DNA of 64,000 nt. Origin: an uncultured Alphaproteobacteria bacterium (GTDB taxonomy: Bacteria > Pseudomonadota > Alphaproteobacteria > RF32 > CAG-239). The DNA lies in contig CAJGCO010000001.1 of NCBI GenBank assembly GCA_904501925.1, forward strand, positions 62,001-126,000, given 5' to 3'. Position numbers and translations under genes: made by a program. Under the pieces are notes generated by a model. That model was not told where the DNA came from. It ran no database searches and saw only the letters and a program-made list of their open reading frames with translations. Positions 35,378 through 43,384 of this stretch are shown here, piece after piece. Each line of letters begins with the position of its first letter. Position 1 is the stretch's first letter.

Positions 35378-37114
35378 ATGGCTGAAGAAGTTAAAAATGA
35401 TCAAAATAAAGAGGAAGAAGTTTCTTTATCTCCTAAAGAAAAAGAGACAGAAACTCCTGTAAATACTATTCCCAAATCGCCAAGTGATGAGGCGAGACAA
35501 AAAGCTGAAAATGGAGAAGAAGAACAACCTGCTCCAGTAGCTAAAAAAGGGAATTTATTTGATCGTTTATTTGCTAATGGAAACAGACTAATAACATTGC
35601 GTGGTTCAGATATCGCAATATCAAATGAAACAAGGCGTTTGCTTGCATTGTTTTCGGATGGTACATATTTGGTATCAAAAGATAACAGATTTGATGGTGC
35701 TGTTTATAACTTTGAATCAAATGTTAAAAGAAGAAAAATTCCTATAAAACCACCTACTTATGTTACCCTAAACGAAATTTCTGCAATTTATGCATATGCT
35801 GAGCGTGGTGGTGGTACTGTGGATGTGTCTGCAGAAGAAGCTCAAGATATGCAGATCATGATTGACTTTGTTAATATTATTCAACGTGCATCTAAAAAGA
35901 AAGTGTCCGATATTCACGTAGTTGTAGGCTCATCTTCGACGATTTTATTTAGAGAAGGTGGTATTATGATTAAACAAAGTGAGTATGGTGGTGAATGGGG
36001 AGAAGCTTTTGTTCGTTCAGTATTTGCTGCGGCTGATATTTCTGACTCTAACTATAACCAAAACGAATTCCAAGGTGCCCAAAAACTTGGTTCAACACCT
36101 CTTCGTGGTTCAAATGGAAAATTAATGCTACCTCACAACGTGTTAGCTATTCGTTTGCAATTTAACCCGATTGCGTTTGGTTCACAATATTTGGTTATGC
36201 GTTTACTTTATGCTGATGATAACCCAGAAGGAAGCTCTGACTTACGTTCATTGGGTTTGGGTAAATATGAGGAAGATTTATTCTTTAAAATGCGTAGTAT
36301 GGCCGTTGGACTGAATGTTGTTGCTGGACCTACTGGTTCTGGAAAATCTACAACATTGCAACGTAACATGATTAAATTGTTACAAGAAAAAGATTATAAG
36401 ATTAATTTACTAACAGTGGAAGATCCACCTGAGTATCCAATTCCAGGCGCAAGACAGATGCCTGTGACAAACGCTAACACCGAAGAAGAAAAAACAGAGC
36501 AATTTACGAAAGCTTTGTCTGCTGCGCTTCGTTCCGACCCTGACGTGGTGCTTGTGGGTGAAACGCGTTCACTTGCTACTGCTGAATTAACATTTAAAGG
36601 CGCATTATCAGGTCACGGTGTGTGGACAACACTTCACGCAAACTCTGCACCGGCTATCATTACCCGTTTAAGAGATATGGGTATTCAACCTTATATGCTT
36701 AATGACCCTGAATTGGTTAAAGGCTTGGTATCACAACGTTTATTTAGTAAACTTTGTCCTGTATGTAAACAACCTATTAAAACCAGAGAAGGTTCTCCTG
36801 AATTTAACCGTTTGAAGAATGCTTTGGGTGAATATGGTATTGAGAATGTGTTTGTAGCTGGTCCTGGTTGTAAAGAATGTGGATACAAAGGATTTAAAGG
36901 AAGAATGGCTGTTGATGAGATTATTTTGCCAGACTCTCATTTTTTGAATATGATTATTGATAATGAAACTGCCAAGGGTATTGACTATTGGATTAGTGAA
37001 TTAAATGGTCGTCCTTTAAAAGATTGTGCGATTGAACGTATGTTAAAGGGTTTAATTGATATGGATGAAGTTGAGCGTTGGTGTGGTTTGATTGACCAAC
37101 GTCCTGTATACTAG
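35378..37114 (+). CDS. pilQ: PilQ-type assembly ATPase of the type IVb pilus (GspE/PilB superfamily)
   Basis: 578 residues. An acidic, disordered head (1-55) precedes the N-domain. Walker A GPTGSGKST is at 317-325, the Asp box LLTVEDPPEY at 344-353, Walker B VLVGETR at 391-397 and a His box in TLHANS. A zinc-binding Cys set (460, 463, 498, 501; CPVC and CKEC) is present as in assembly ATPases of the GspE/PilB type. It drives pilin polymerisation from the cytoplasmic face. Genes for the secretin side lie before it and the platform protein 9 bp after it. Confidence 0.9.
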   Translation: MAEEVKNDQNKEEEVSLSPKEKETETPVNTIPKSPSDEARQKAENGEEEQPAPVAKKGNLFDRLFANGNRLITLRGSDIAISNETRRLLALFSDGTYLVSKDNRFDGAVYNFESNVKRRKIPIKPPTYVTLNEISAIYAYAERGGGTVDVSAEEAQDMQIMIDFVNIIQRASKKKVSDIHVVVGSSSTILFREGGIMIKQSEYGGEWGEAFVRSVFAAADISDSNYNQNEFQGAQKLGSTPLRGSNGKLMLPHNVLAIRLQFNPIAFGSQYLVMRLLYADDNPEGSSDLRSLGLGKYEEDLFFKMRSMAVGLNVVAGPTGSGKSTTLQRNMIKLLQEKDYKINLLTVEDPPEYPIPGARQMPVTNANTEEEKTEQFTKALSAALRSDPDVVLVGETRSLATAELTFKGALSGHGVWTTLHANSAPAIITRLRDMGIQPYMLNDPELVKGLVSQRLFSKLCPVCKQPIKTREGSPEFNRLKNALGEYGIENVFVAGPGCKECGYKGFKGRMAVDEIILPDSHFLNMIIDNETAKGIDYWISELNGRPLKDCAIERMLKGLIDMDEVERWCGLIDQRPVY

Positions 37115-37123
37115 GAGATAAAA

Positions 37124-38245
37124 ATGGCGGAAGGTAAAACATCTAATAATAGCTCATTAAATAAAGCAATGAAATCCCTAGGTTCATTTGAAGTTGCTTT
37201 TGCGCGCTTTCGTGTTAGTTTATCTACCCCTGCTAGATTAAAAGTATATAAAAAATTAGCATCATTGCTTCGAAACAGATTTTCTCTAATGAATGCATTG
37301 GATATTGTATATGATAGTATTACTAATGAAGGTAAAAATACTAGTGAACCGATGGCTATTGCTATTGCAGCTTGGGGTAAAGCTCTTCAAAATGGTTTAG
37401 CCTTCTCTGATGCGTTAAAGGGATGGGCTCCAAGTAGAGAAAGATTAATGTTATCTGTGGGTGATGTTTCTGACCTTGAAAGCGCTCTATTAAACCTAAT
37501 TAAAGTTGCTGAAGGTACTGAAAAAATGTTGAAACCAATTATTGGTGCAATTACGTATCCTAGCTTTTTGTTATTGATGTCTGTGCTTGTTATTTACGCT
37601 ATTGGTGCGTATATGGTGCCCCCAATGGAAGAAGCTGCGCCAAATGCGAGGTGGCAAGGAACAGCTAAGGACTTGGTTGCTGTATCGCACTGGATTCAAG
37701 AAAACTGGATTTTAGCCTTTTCATTTTTCCCAGCTGTATTCCTTACAATTTATGGTACTATTGGTATATGGACAGGGCCTACAAGAAAAGCTATAGATGA
37801 TTGCCCACCTTGGTCATTATATAAGATGTTTATGGGTATTACTTGGTTATTGTCTCTATCTGCTTTAATTAAGGGTGGTGTGCCTATTTCTGTTGCTTTG
37901 GCTTCATTAAGAAGAGATTCAAATAGATATCTTGTAGAACGTATTGATAAAGCTATGGATTTTATTAAAAATGGTGACAACTTGGGGCAAGCTTTAGCGA
38001 AGTCAAAATTAAACTTCCCTGATAAAGATGTTGTTGCTGACTTAAAGATTTATGCTGAGTTGGATAACTTTGAAGAGGCCTTAGATAAACTTGCTAATGA
38101 ATGGCTTGATGAATCAGCTGAAGCTGTTGAAGCAAAAGCATCTATGCTTAACATGGTTGCCATGTTTGCTATTTCTGGTATTATTGCTTGGGCAGTGTTT
38201 GGTGTGTTCGAGATGCAAGATCAAATTACATCAGCGATGGGATAG
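37124..38245 (+). CDS. pilR: PilR-type platform protein of the type IVb pilus (GspF family)
   Basis: 373 residues with two GspF/T2SSF repeats. Membrane segments lie at about 143-163, 193-217 and 345-365. The first cytoplasmic domain opens with LKVYKKLASLLRNRFSLMNAL, cut here, as in PilR/TcpE. It transmits motion from the ATPase to the growing pilus. A good GGAG site precedes the ATG. It is followed four bases later by the pilin gene. Confidence 0.85.
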   Translation: MAEGKTSNNSSLNKAMKSLGSFEVAFARFRVSLSTPARLKVYKKLASLLRNRFSLMNALDIVYDSITNEGKNTSEPMAIAIAAWGKALQNGLAFSDALKGWAPSRERLMLSVGDVSDLESALLNLIKVAEGTEKMLKPIIGAITYPSFLLLMSVLVIYAIGAYMVPPMEEAAPNARWQGTAKDLVAVSHWIQENWILAFSFFPAVFLTIYGTIGIWTGPTRKAIDDCPPWSLYKMFMGITWLLSLSALIKGGVPISVALASLRRDSNRYLVERIDKAMDFIKNGDNLGQALAKSKLNFPDKDVVADLKIYAELDNFEEALDKLANEWLDESAEAVEAKASMLNMVAMFAISGIIAWAVFGVFEMQDQITSAMG

Positions 38246-38249
38246 TACT

Positions 38250-38861
38250 ATGATTGATATAAAAAATAAATTTTTAGAAATTATGCAAAAATATAAAGTG
38301 GTTATATTATCATTTATTAATAATTTATCGATTGAAGCTATTTGCAAAATTTCGATTGTTTTATTTATATTAATTATCGGCTCGTTATTTTTTACTAACT
38401 CACAATCTCGAGCAAATAGAATAATAACAGATGTATTTTATATATCTGATAATATTCGTCAGTCTTATATTGAAAAACCAAATTTTTGGGGGCTAAACAC
38501 CCAAAAGGTTGTGAAAGAAAAAATCATTGATTCAAAATATATTGTTAATGATAAAATTATTACAAATAATGGATTATCTATATTAATAGGAAGAGGTTTT
38601 CAAGCTGATACTCTTATGTTTTTAGATAATACCTTTGATATTGTTATTAATGATTTAGATAAATCAACATGCATATCTTTGATTGAAGCGAATATAACAA
38701 AAGAAAATATTGTTAAATTGCGTGAAATATCACTAAAAAACACCAATGGTGTTTTCTCTTTTAAATGGGGTGATGGCAAATATTCTTTGCCTGTAAAAAA
38801 ATACATCGCTAAAGATATCTGTAGCGATGTAAACAATTCTTTGTTATGGACTGTTGAATAA
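38250..38861 (+). CDS. pilS: PilS-like type IVb prepilin with unusual cleavage site
   Basis: The start chosen is ATG 38250, right after pilR; a longer frame running back inside pilR is rejected. 203 residues. A leader of about 24 residues precedes NLSIEAICKI and a hydrophobic helix to residue 49. Glu29 would be the conserved E5, but the residue before the cut would be Asn, not Gly. The C-terminal half matches PilS: STCISLIEAN, later a second Cys and SLLWTVE, as in the disulfide-closed D-region. It would be the pilus subunit; no prepilin peptidase gene is in the window. Its end contains the terminator of the opposite operon. Confidence 0.7.
   Translation: MIDIKNKFLEIMQKYKVVILSFINNLSIEAICKISIVLFILIIGSLFFTNSQSRANRIITDVFYISDNIRQSYIEKPNFWGLNTQKVVKEKIIDSKYIVNDKIITNNGLSILIGRGFQADTLMFLDNTFDIVINDLDKSTCISLIEANITKENIVKLREISLKNTNGVFSFKWGDGKYSLPVKKYIAKDICSDVNNSLLWTVE
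38795..38831 (-). terminator. Terminator of the atp/ATPase run, embedded in the end of pilS
   Basis: A perfect 10-bp inverted repeat (38802-38811 TACATCGCTA with 38822-38831) with a 10-base loop, followed on the minus strand by seven T (38801-38795). It is a strong intrinsic terminator for the minus-strand genes, 31 bases beyond their last stop, lying antisense within the pilS coding region. There is no T run in the plus direction. Confidence 0.8.
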
Positions 38862-39812
38862 TTATAATTCAAATATTGGCTTGCCCTGACTTAATCTTAT
38901 TTTCTGTCTTTCAATAATTGAAGCTAGATTTATATTTCCACTACGTATTATTGAACGTGTTGCATCTGCATTGTTTAATTCTGGATTTGCAAAAAGAAAG
39001 TCAATCATAGGCTGTTTTCTATTTGATCCAACTAATTCTTGATTTATAACAGCAAGTATACCTCTTGATAATGTATTATACGCACTTTCTTCACTCATAT
39101 GAGGTGTTGCATATTTTACAAGGGAATGAATAGCATCTGTTATTGTTCCTGCGTGAATTGTTGCAAGAACTAAGTGACCAGATATGGCTGCTCTTAAGCA
39201 TTCAATTGCAGCGTCTGCTGTTCTTATCTCTCCGATTAGTATATATTTAGGGTGTGAACGAAGAGCTCCTTTTAGTGGTGTTTTCCAATCATCATTATCT
39301 ACTTCTATTTGTTTACAAACGCCAATAGATCCATTAATAGCATTATATTCACCTTCAAGAGGCATTTCGGCAGGATCTTCAATGGTATATGCAAAACCGC
39401 CATTAAGCGTTAAATATTCGTGTAATAATGCAGATATAGCTGTTGTTTTACCTTGACCTGTTGCACCACTCCATAAAATAAGCCCACTAGCATCTGCAAG
39501 TGATAACATGTATCTTAAAAATCTAATATCATATGTTAAATTATGAATACTAGGAACTTTTTGGGGCATTCTTCTTAAACACCATAAAAGACCGGTGAGA
39601 GATTTTGAACACTCTACACGAAAATGTACACCTTCGTAAACAAAAGAATATGAGCTATCTTTATGTATAATAGAATGAAGACCGTCAATAAATAATTCTT
39701 TATCATCTGGTTCTATTTTTTTTAATGAATTTTCATATGATTTATCAGTTATATATATTTCATTTTTATCTGTTAGATATAAATCAGTAAAATCGTTTTC
39801 TAAGATCTTCAT
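38862..39812 (-). CDS. PilT/DotB-like secretion ATPase at the end of the F0 run
   Basis: 316 residues. Walker A GATGQGKTT 116-124, Asp box IEDPAE 144-149, Walker B ILIGEIR 191-197 and His box ATIHAGT 217-223 are all intact. It lacks the Cys cluster of assembly ATPases, which places it near PilT and DotB/TraJ rather than GspE. It starts one base after the atpF stop, so it is read with the ATP synthase genes, but it abuts pilS tail to tail. It may be a pilus retraction motor, or may stand in for VirB11/DotB of the T4SS, which has no other such ATPase in the window. Which of these is open. Confidence 0.8.
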   Translation of the reverse strand: MKILENDFTDLYLTDKNEIYITDKSYENSLKKIEPDDKELFIDGLHSIIHKDSSYSFVYEGVHFRVECSKSLTGLLWCLRRMPQKVPSIHNLTYDIRFLRYMLSLADASGLILWSGATGQGKTTAISALLHEYLTLNGGFAYTIEDPAEMPLEGEYNAINGSIGVCKQIEVDNDDWKTPLKGALRSHPKYILIGEIRTADAAIECLRAAISGHLVLATIHAGTITDAIHSLVKYATPHMSEESAYNTLSRGILAVINQELVGSNRKQPMIDFLFANPELNNADATRSIIRSGNINLASIIERQKIRLSQGKPIFEL

Positions 39813-40352
39813 TTAAGGCTCCATTTTTGTTATATTATTTATTGTATTATCAATTAGCTCATTATGCATTGATTTAGTTATTTTTTGATTAATAATAGTA
39901 TTAATTATTGATAATGTTTTATCTGCTATTAATTTATTGATTTCTTTTTTTACTTGCTCGCTAGCTAATTCTATTTTGCCATTTATTTCCATTTCTTTTT
40001 TACGTATCATTGAATCTAGTTCACGTAGTTTATGTTCTTTTTTTTCTGAAATGATAATGTTTTCTTCATTTATAATATCTTCAATTTCTTTTTTGATATT
40101 TGTTAGTTTACGTTCATAATCAGAGTAAAGTTGTTGAGCTTCCATTTTTAATGTTTCTGCCTCATTAAGCTCATTTTTTATGCGAGATATACGATTATCT
40201 ATTAGTTTTTTTATAGCTTTTAGGCCAGGTGTTAGGATTATTAATATAGTTAATACAAATGCTATACTTACCCAAAATTCTGCACTTAAATAAAAAGCTT
40301 CCTCATGATGAGACAATTCTATGGTTTGTTCTATAATATCGTTAGATGACAT
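39813..40352 (-). CDS. atpF: ATP synthase F0 subunit b
   Basis: 179 residues. One membrane helix (about 24-45, FWVSIAFVLTILIILTPGLK) followed by a long charged coiled coil, as in the b subunit that forms the peripheral stalk. It overlaps the b' gene by 11 bases; the order a-c-b'-b is the alphaproteobacterial one. Position after b' is why this is called b. Confidence 0.85.
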   Translation of the reverse strand: MSSNDIIEQTIELSHHEEAFYLSAEFWVSIAFVLTILIILTPGLKAIKKLIDNRISRIKNELNEAETLKMEAQQLYSDYERKLTNIKKEIEDIINEENIIISEKKEHKLRELDSMIRKKEMEINGKIELASEQVKKEINKLIADKTLSIINTIINQKITKSMHNELIDNTINNITKMEP

Positions 40353-40836
40353 CTTTTTTATCCTCTAATAATTTTATATTATTAATATCCTCTGAAGTTA
40401 CATCTTTAATATTGAGTAGATGTAATGTTTTTAACGCTAAATCTTTTGAAATTTCATCTACCCTATTTAATACATTGTCTCTATCTATTTTTATTTGTTG
40501 CTCAAATTCTATAATTTTTTCTTGCAATTTTTTATTTACTTCTTCCTCTTGTTTAATTATGTATTCTTGCAACTGCTTTTCATTTTCTTTTATTTGCTCT
40601 AATGCATTATTTTTAGCCGCAGTTATAGTTTCATTATATTCAACCAAAGATGCTTTTGCTTTTTTGCTAATTTGCTCTGCTTTTAATATAAGATCATTAT
40701 ATTTACGTTTTCTTGCTTCAATATTTTCTGCTATACGTGGAATAATAATCTTGTCTAATACAAACCAGAAACAAACAAACGTTGTTAGCAACCAAAATAT
40801 TTGGGTAAAATATGTTGAAATATCAAACTGCGGCAT
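40342..40836 (-). CDS. atpG: ATP synthase F0 subunit b'
   Basis: 164 residues, opening MPQFDISTYFTQIFWLLTTF, the hallmark of alphaproteobacterial and plastid-type b' subunits. One membrane helix (about 10-30) and a long coiled coil follow. It pairs with b in the stator stalk. It lies 15 bp after the c subunit gene and overlaps atpF. atpF2 and atpX are other names in use. Confidence 0.85.
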   Translation of the reverse strand: MPQFDISTYFTQIFWLLTTFVCFWFVLDKIIIPRIAENIEARKRKYNDLILKAEQISKKAKASLVEYNETITAAKNNALEQIKENEKQLQEYIIKQEEEVNKKLQEKIIEFEQQIKIDRDNVLNRVDEISKDLALKTLHLLNIKDVTSEDINNIKLLEDKKDVI

Positions 40837-40851
40837 AGTTGTTTTCTTTCT

Positions 40852-41085
40852 TTATTTTAACATCATAATTGCAATTACCAAACAATACAAAGCAATAGCT
40901 TCGATTGTAGCAAAACCAACCATGGCATATCCTTTTAATTCGTTATTTGCTTGAGGATTGCGACCAACGTTATCAAATAAAGCCATCCAAAACTTTGTAA
41001 TACCCCATGCAACAACAGCCATAGGTATTGTACACAAAGCTACACTTAGATATTTTGCAGCTTCAGCACCAACTAAATTTTCCAT
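40852..41085 (-). CDS. atpE: ATP synthase F0 subunit c, with altered first helix
   Basis: 77 residues, two membrane helices. The polar loop GRNPQ (41-45) and the proton-binding Glu62 (GFATIEA) are present. The first helix normally carries a run of alternating glycines (IGIGIG type) for tight packing in the ring. Here that place reads TIPMAVVAWGITKFW (about 20-34) with one Gly, a Pro and two Trp. The subunit should still carry protons, but ring packing or stoichiometry could differ. AAGGAA precedes the ATG. Confidence 0.9.
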   Translation of the reverse strand: MENLVGAEAAKYLSVALCTIPMAVVAWGITKFWMALFDNVGRNPQANNELKGYAMVGFATIEAIALYCLVIAIMMLK

Positions 41086-41107
41086 ATCTCAATTCCTTTC
41101 AATTAAA

Positions 41108-41830
41108 TTAATGCTCGTGAAGAGCGTCACTTAAATATATACAAGATAACACTGTATATATATATGCTTGCAAGCACGCAATAAACAATTCAAAGACGAT
41201 TATTGCACTACAAAATAATAGAGGTATAAATCCTAAGAAACTCATCATGATTATAAATCCAGCAAAGATCTTAAGAACAATATGCCCAATTACCATATTC
41301 ATCACTAGACGAACGGTTAGGCTAAATGACTTAGATATAAGTGATAAAGCCTCAATGGGTATTATGAGTGGAGCTAGCCACATGGGAACACTTTTGGGCA
41401 AGAATGTTCTAAAATACCCCCATTTTCTCTTTTTAACACCATTATAGATATTAAATAATAATCCAAAAATAGATAATGTACCAACAGTTGCAAAATGCGA
41501 TGTAAAAGTAAAACTATATGGAAATAATCCCATTAAATTACCTGAAAAAACAAATAAAAATATTGTAAATATAAATGAGAAATATTTGAGCCCTTCTTTA
41601 CCTATATTTTCAATAACAATTTTTTGAACAAATTCATAAAAACTCTCTGGAATGCATTGTGCTTTATTTGGAATAAGAGAACGTTTAACTAAACATGTTG
41701 AAAATAGAACAATTATAGCTAAAACAGAAAGCGTCATGCTTAATGATGAATTTGTGTAACTTATATCAAATCCATTTACATCTAAAGGCATCAACCTTTT
41801 AATTACAAATTGTTCCATTGGTCCTGCCAA
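41108..41830 (-). CDS. atpB: ATP synthase F0 subunit a
   Basis: 240 residues, five to six membrane helices. The essential Arg is at 174 in SLTVRLVMNMVIGH; the usual sequence around it is SVRLFANMxAGH, so the small residues after Arg are replaced by Val, Met and Ile. The start is TTG 41830, with AGGAGG eight bases upstream; an ATG at codon 5 is possible, but subunit a proteins typically have several residues before the EQF segment. It starts directly after the atpI stop. It forms the proton half-channels facing the c ring. Confidence 0.88.
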   Translation of the reverse strand: MAGPMEQFVIKRLMPLDVNGFDISYTNSSLSMTLSVLAIIVLFSTCLVKRSLIPNKAQCIPESFYEFVQKIVIENIGKEGLKYFSFIFTIFLFVFSGNLMGLFPYSFTFTSHFATVGTLSIFGLLFNIYNGVKKRKWGYFRTFLPKSVPMWLAPLIIPIEALSLISKSFSLTVRLVMNMVIGHIVLKIFAGFIIMMSFLGFIPLLFCSAIIVFELFIACLQAYIYTVLSCIYLSDALHEH

Positions 41831-42130
41831 CTATTTATCCTCCTTATTATAGTTTGAACTCTTTATGTATCTTGCAATATTTAACAAACCGGCCAAGCCT
41901 CCTATAATGGTAAATATTATCAAAAAAACAGAATCAAAGTCAAATAATTCATCTAATATATACCCGATAGACATACCTACAAATGTCCCAGAAACAAGCT
42001 CTATAGCGGCATTCAACCCTATTGAGCCTTGTGATAAATTGGTATGTTTTTTTATTTCTGTATTTTGTTTTTCTTTTAATACAGATATTTTTTTTTCAAT
42101 TTCCTCTATGTCTCTTGGGGTTTTGCGCAT
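41831..42130 (-). CDS. atpI: AtpI-like ATP synthase assembly protein
   Basis: 99 residues: a charged N-terminal helix, then two membrane helices (about 36-58 and 66-88) with GxxxG-like small residues, the AtpI/Atp1 plan (LVSGTFVGMSIGYILDELF). It precedes atpB as usual. AtpI helps assemble the c ring and may move Mg2+. It overlaps the dsbA stop by one base. Confidence 0.8.
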   Translation of the reverse strand: MRKTPRDIEEIEKKISVLKEKQNTEIKKHTNLSQGSIGLNAAIELVSGTFVGMSIGYILDELFDFDSVFLIIFTIIGGLAGLLNIARYIKSSNYNKEDK

Positions 42131-42846
42131 TATCTATTCTCTTTTATTCTCTTTTCTAGATACTCTTTAATATCTTCATATTTGCGTGCACCAACAATAA
42201 GTTCTTTGCCTGATTTCCCTTCGATTATAAATGATGGCGTACTTTTAATACCTATTTCATTAATCGCATTTTCACGCATTAACAAAATATCACTTGTTAG
42301 CTTCTTATCATTATTACATTTGATTATATCATTTTCGCTCATTCCAATTAAAGATGCTTCTTTATTTAACAATTTATTATCTGAGGCAAAGCGCCAATTT
42401 TTCTTTTGAAATAATTGATTTACAAAATCATGGTATTTATCACTAGGTGCGCAATATAAAAGCTTTGTAGCTTGCATTGATATTGGTGTTGATGGTAAAG
42501 ATATAAAAACAAAACGAAGCTTATTTGTCTTTACAAAATCACGTTCAATTTTGGGATAAATAAAACGGTGAAAGTCCTCACAATGAGAACAATCAAATGA
42601 TGAATATGAGTACATTGTAAGAGGAGCTTGCTCGCTTCCAAACGCTCTATTTAATTGCGAACTAATTTTTATTTGAGCATCTACTGGAATAGAGAAACTT
42701 GTTGAAGTTGATGCATTTGCTACATTGGAAAGTTCAAACCTTTCTCCATTGTATACAAAGCCTTTTGCAAACATATAGCTATATGCACTCAAAATATAAA
42801 CACCTATAAGAGCCAATAATCGAATAATTCTTTTTATTTTTCTCAT
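42130..42846 (-). CDS. DsbA-family thiol-disulfide oxidoreductase, membrane-anchored or secreted
   Basis: Start ATG 42846 is preferred (AAGGA nine bases upstream); ATG 42855 would leave no space for that site. A hydrophobic N-terminal segment (about 8-26) is a signal or anchor. The active site C-S-H-C is at 86-89 (SSFDCSHCEDFHRF), and the cis-Pro loop is in KSTPSFIIEG. These are the marks of the DsbA/DsbG/Com1 family. It would oxidise or isomerise disulfides of exported proteins; the T4SS and pilus proteins in this window are rich in Cys. Tight between the DUF721 gene and atpI. Confidence 0.88.
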   Translation of the reverse strand: MRKIKRIIRLLALIGVYILSAYSYMFAKGFVYNGERFELSNVANASTSTSFSIPVDAQIKISSQLNRAFGSEQAPLTMYSYSSFDCSHCEDFHRFIYPKIERDFVKTNKLRFVFISLPSTPISMQATKLLYCAPSDKYHDFVNQLFQKKNWRFASDNKLLNKEASLIGMSENDIIKCNNDKKLTSDILLMRENAINEIGIKSTPSFIIEGKSGKELIVGARKYEDIKEYLEKRIKENR

Positions 42847-42848
42847 CT

Positions 42849-43376
42849 TCAACATTCCTTTTTATTTGATTTAATAATACTTTCACCTAATTTCGTTAAT
42901 ATTTCCTTTAATTTCTCATTTTTTATTGAATCTGTTATTTCTGATAAATATTTTTGCTCATTTTCATCTAATTCAACAACAGTTTCTTGGCGATTATTTT
43001 TTACTATTTGCTTTATATTAAAGTTAGCATTTTGATTAAACTTTAGACTATGTATTGCATTGTAGCCGAAATAGTTATTTATTTTATCTATTAAATATTT
43101 CTCTTTATGAGCTAATTCTAATGCAAAACCACCAATTGGCACATCGATATAAATAGTTCTTTTATTTTGTTTTATATCATACTTTACTTTGGTTGGATTT
43201 GTATATGTGGCAATGGTATCTCCTACAATATCATACCAGTTAAAAATAACATCAGATTGCACTAAATCTTCTGCGCTTATCATATCTTTTACCATAGGCA
43301 TAAATATACTACCTATACTCTCTAACTCTTTATCGTGACGATCTTGAGATATATTTATATGGGCTTTTTTACTCAT
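42849..43376 (-). CDS. DUF721 family protein (DciA-like)
   Basis: 175 residues, no membrane segment. The N-terminal half fits DUF721: LVQSDVIFNWYDIVGDTIAT, followed by TYTNPTKV, then beta strands (IYIDVPIGGFALELAHKEKYLIDKIN cut) and the closing helix. DUF721 includes DciA, the bacterial helicase operator that loads DnaB. In alphaproteobacteria a DUF721 gene commonly lies next to a dsbA-like gene, as here. The C-terminal 60 residues are a charged helical extension. Confidence 0.75.
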   Translation of the reverse strand: MSKKAHINISQDRHDKELESIGSIFMPMVKDMISAEDLVQSDVIFNWYDIVGDTIATYTNPTKVKYDIKQNKRTIYIDVPIGGFALELAHKEKYLIDKINNYFGYNAIHSLKFNQNANFNIKQIVKNNRQETVVELDENEQKYLSEITDSIKNEKLKEILTKLGESIIKSNKKEC

Positions 43377-43384
43377 TTACGACC

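Noticed and set aside
38091..38249. Longer N-terminus for PilS reaching back into pilR
   Set aside because: It overlaps pilR in another frame; ATG 38250 directly after the pilR stop gives a pilin of normal plan.
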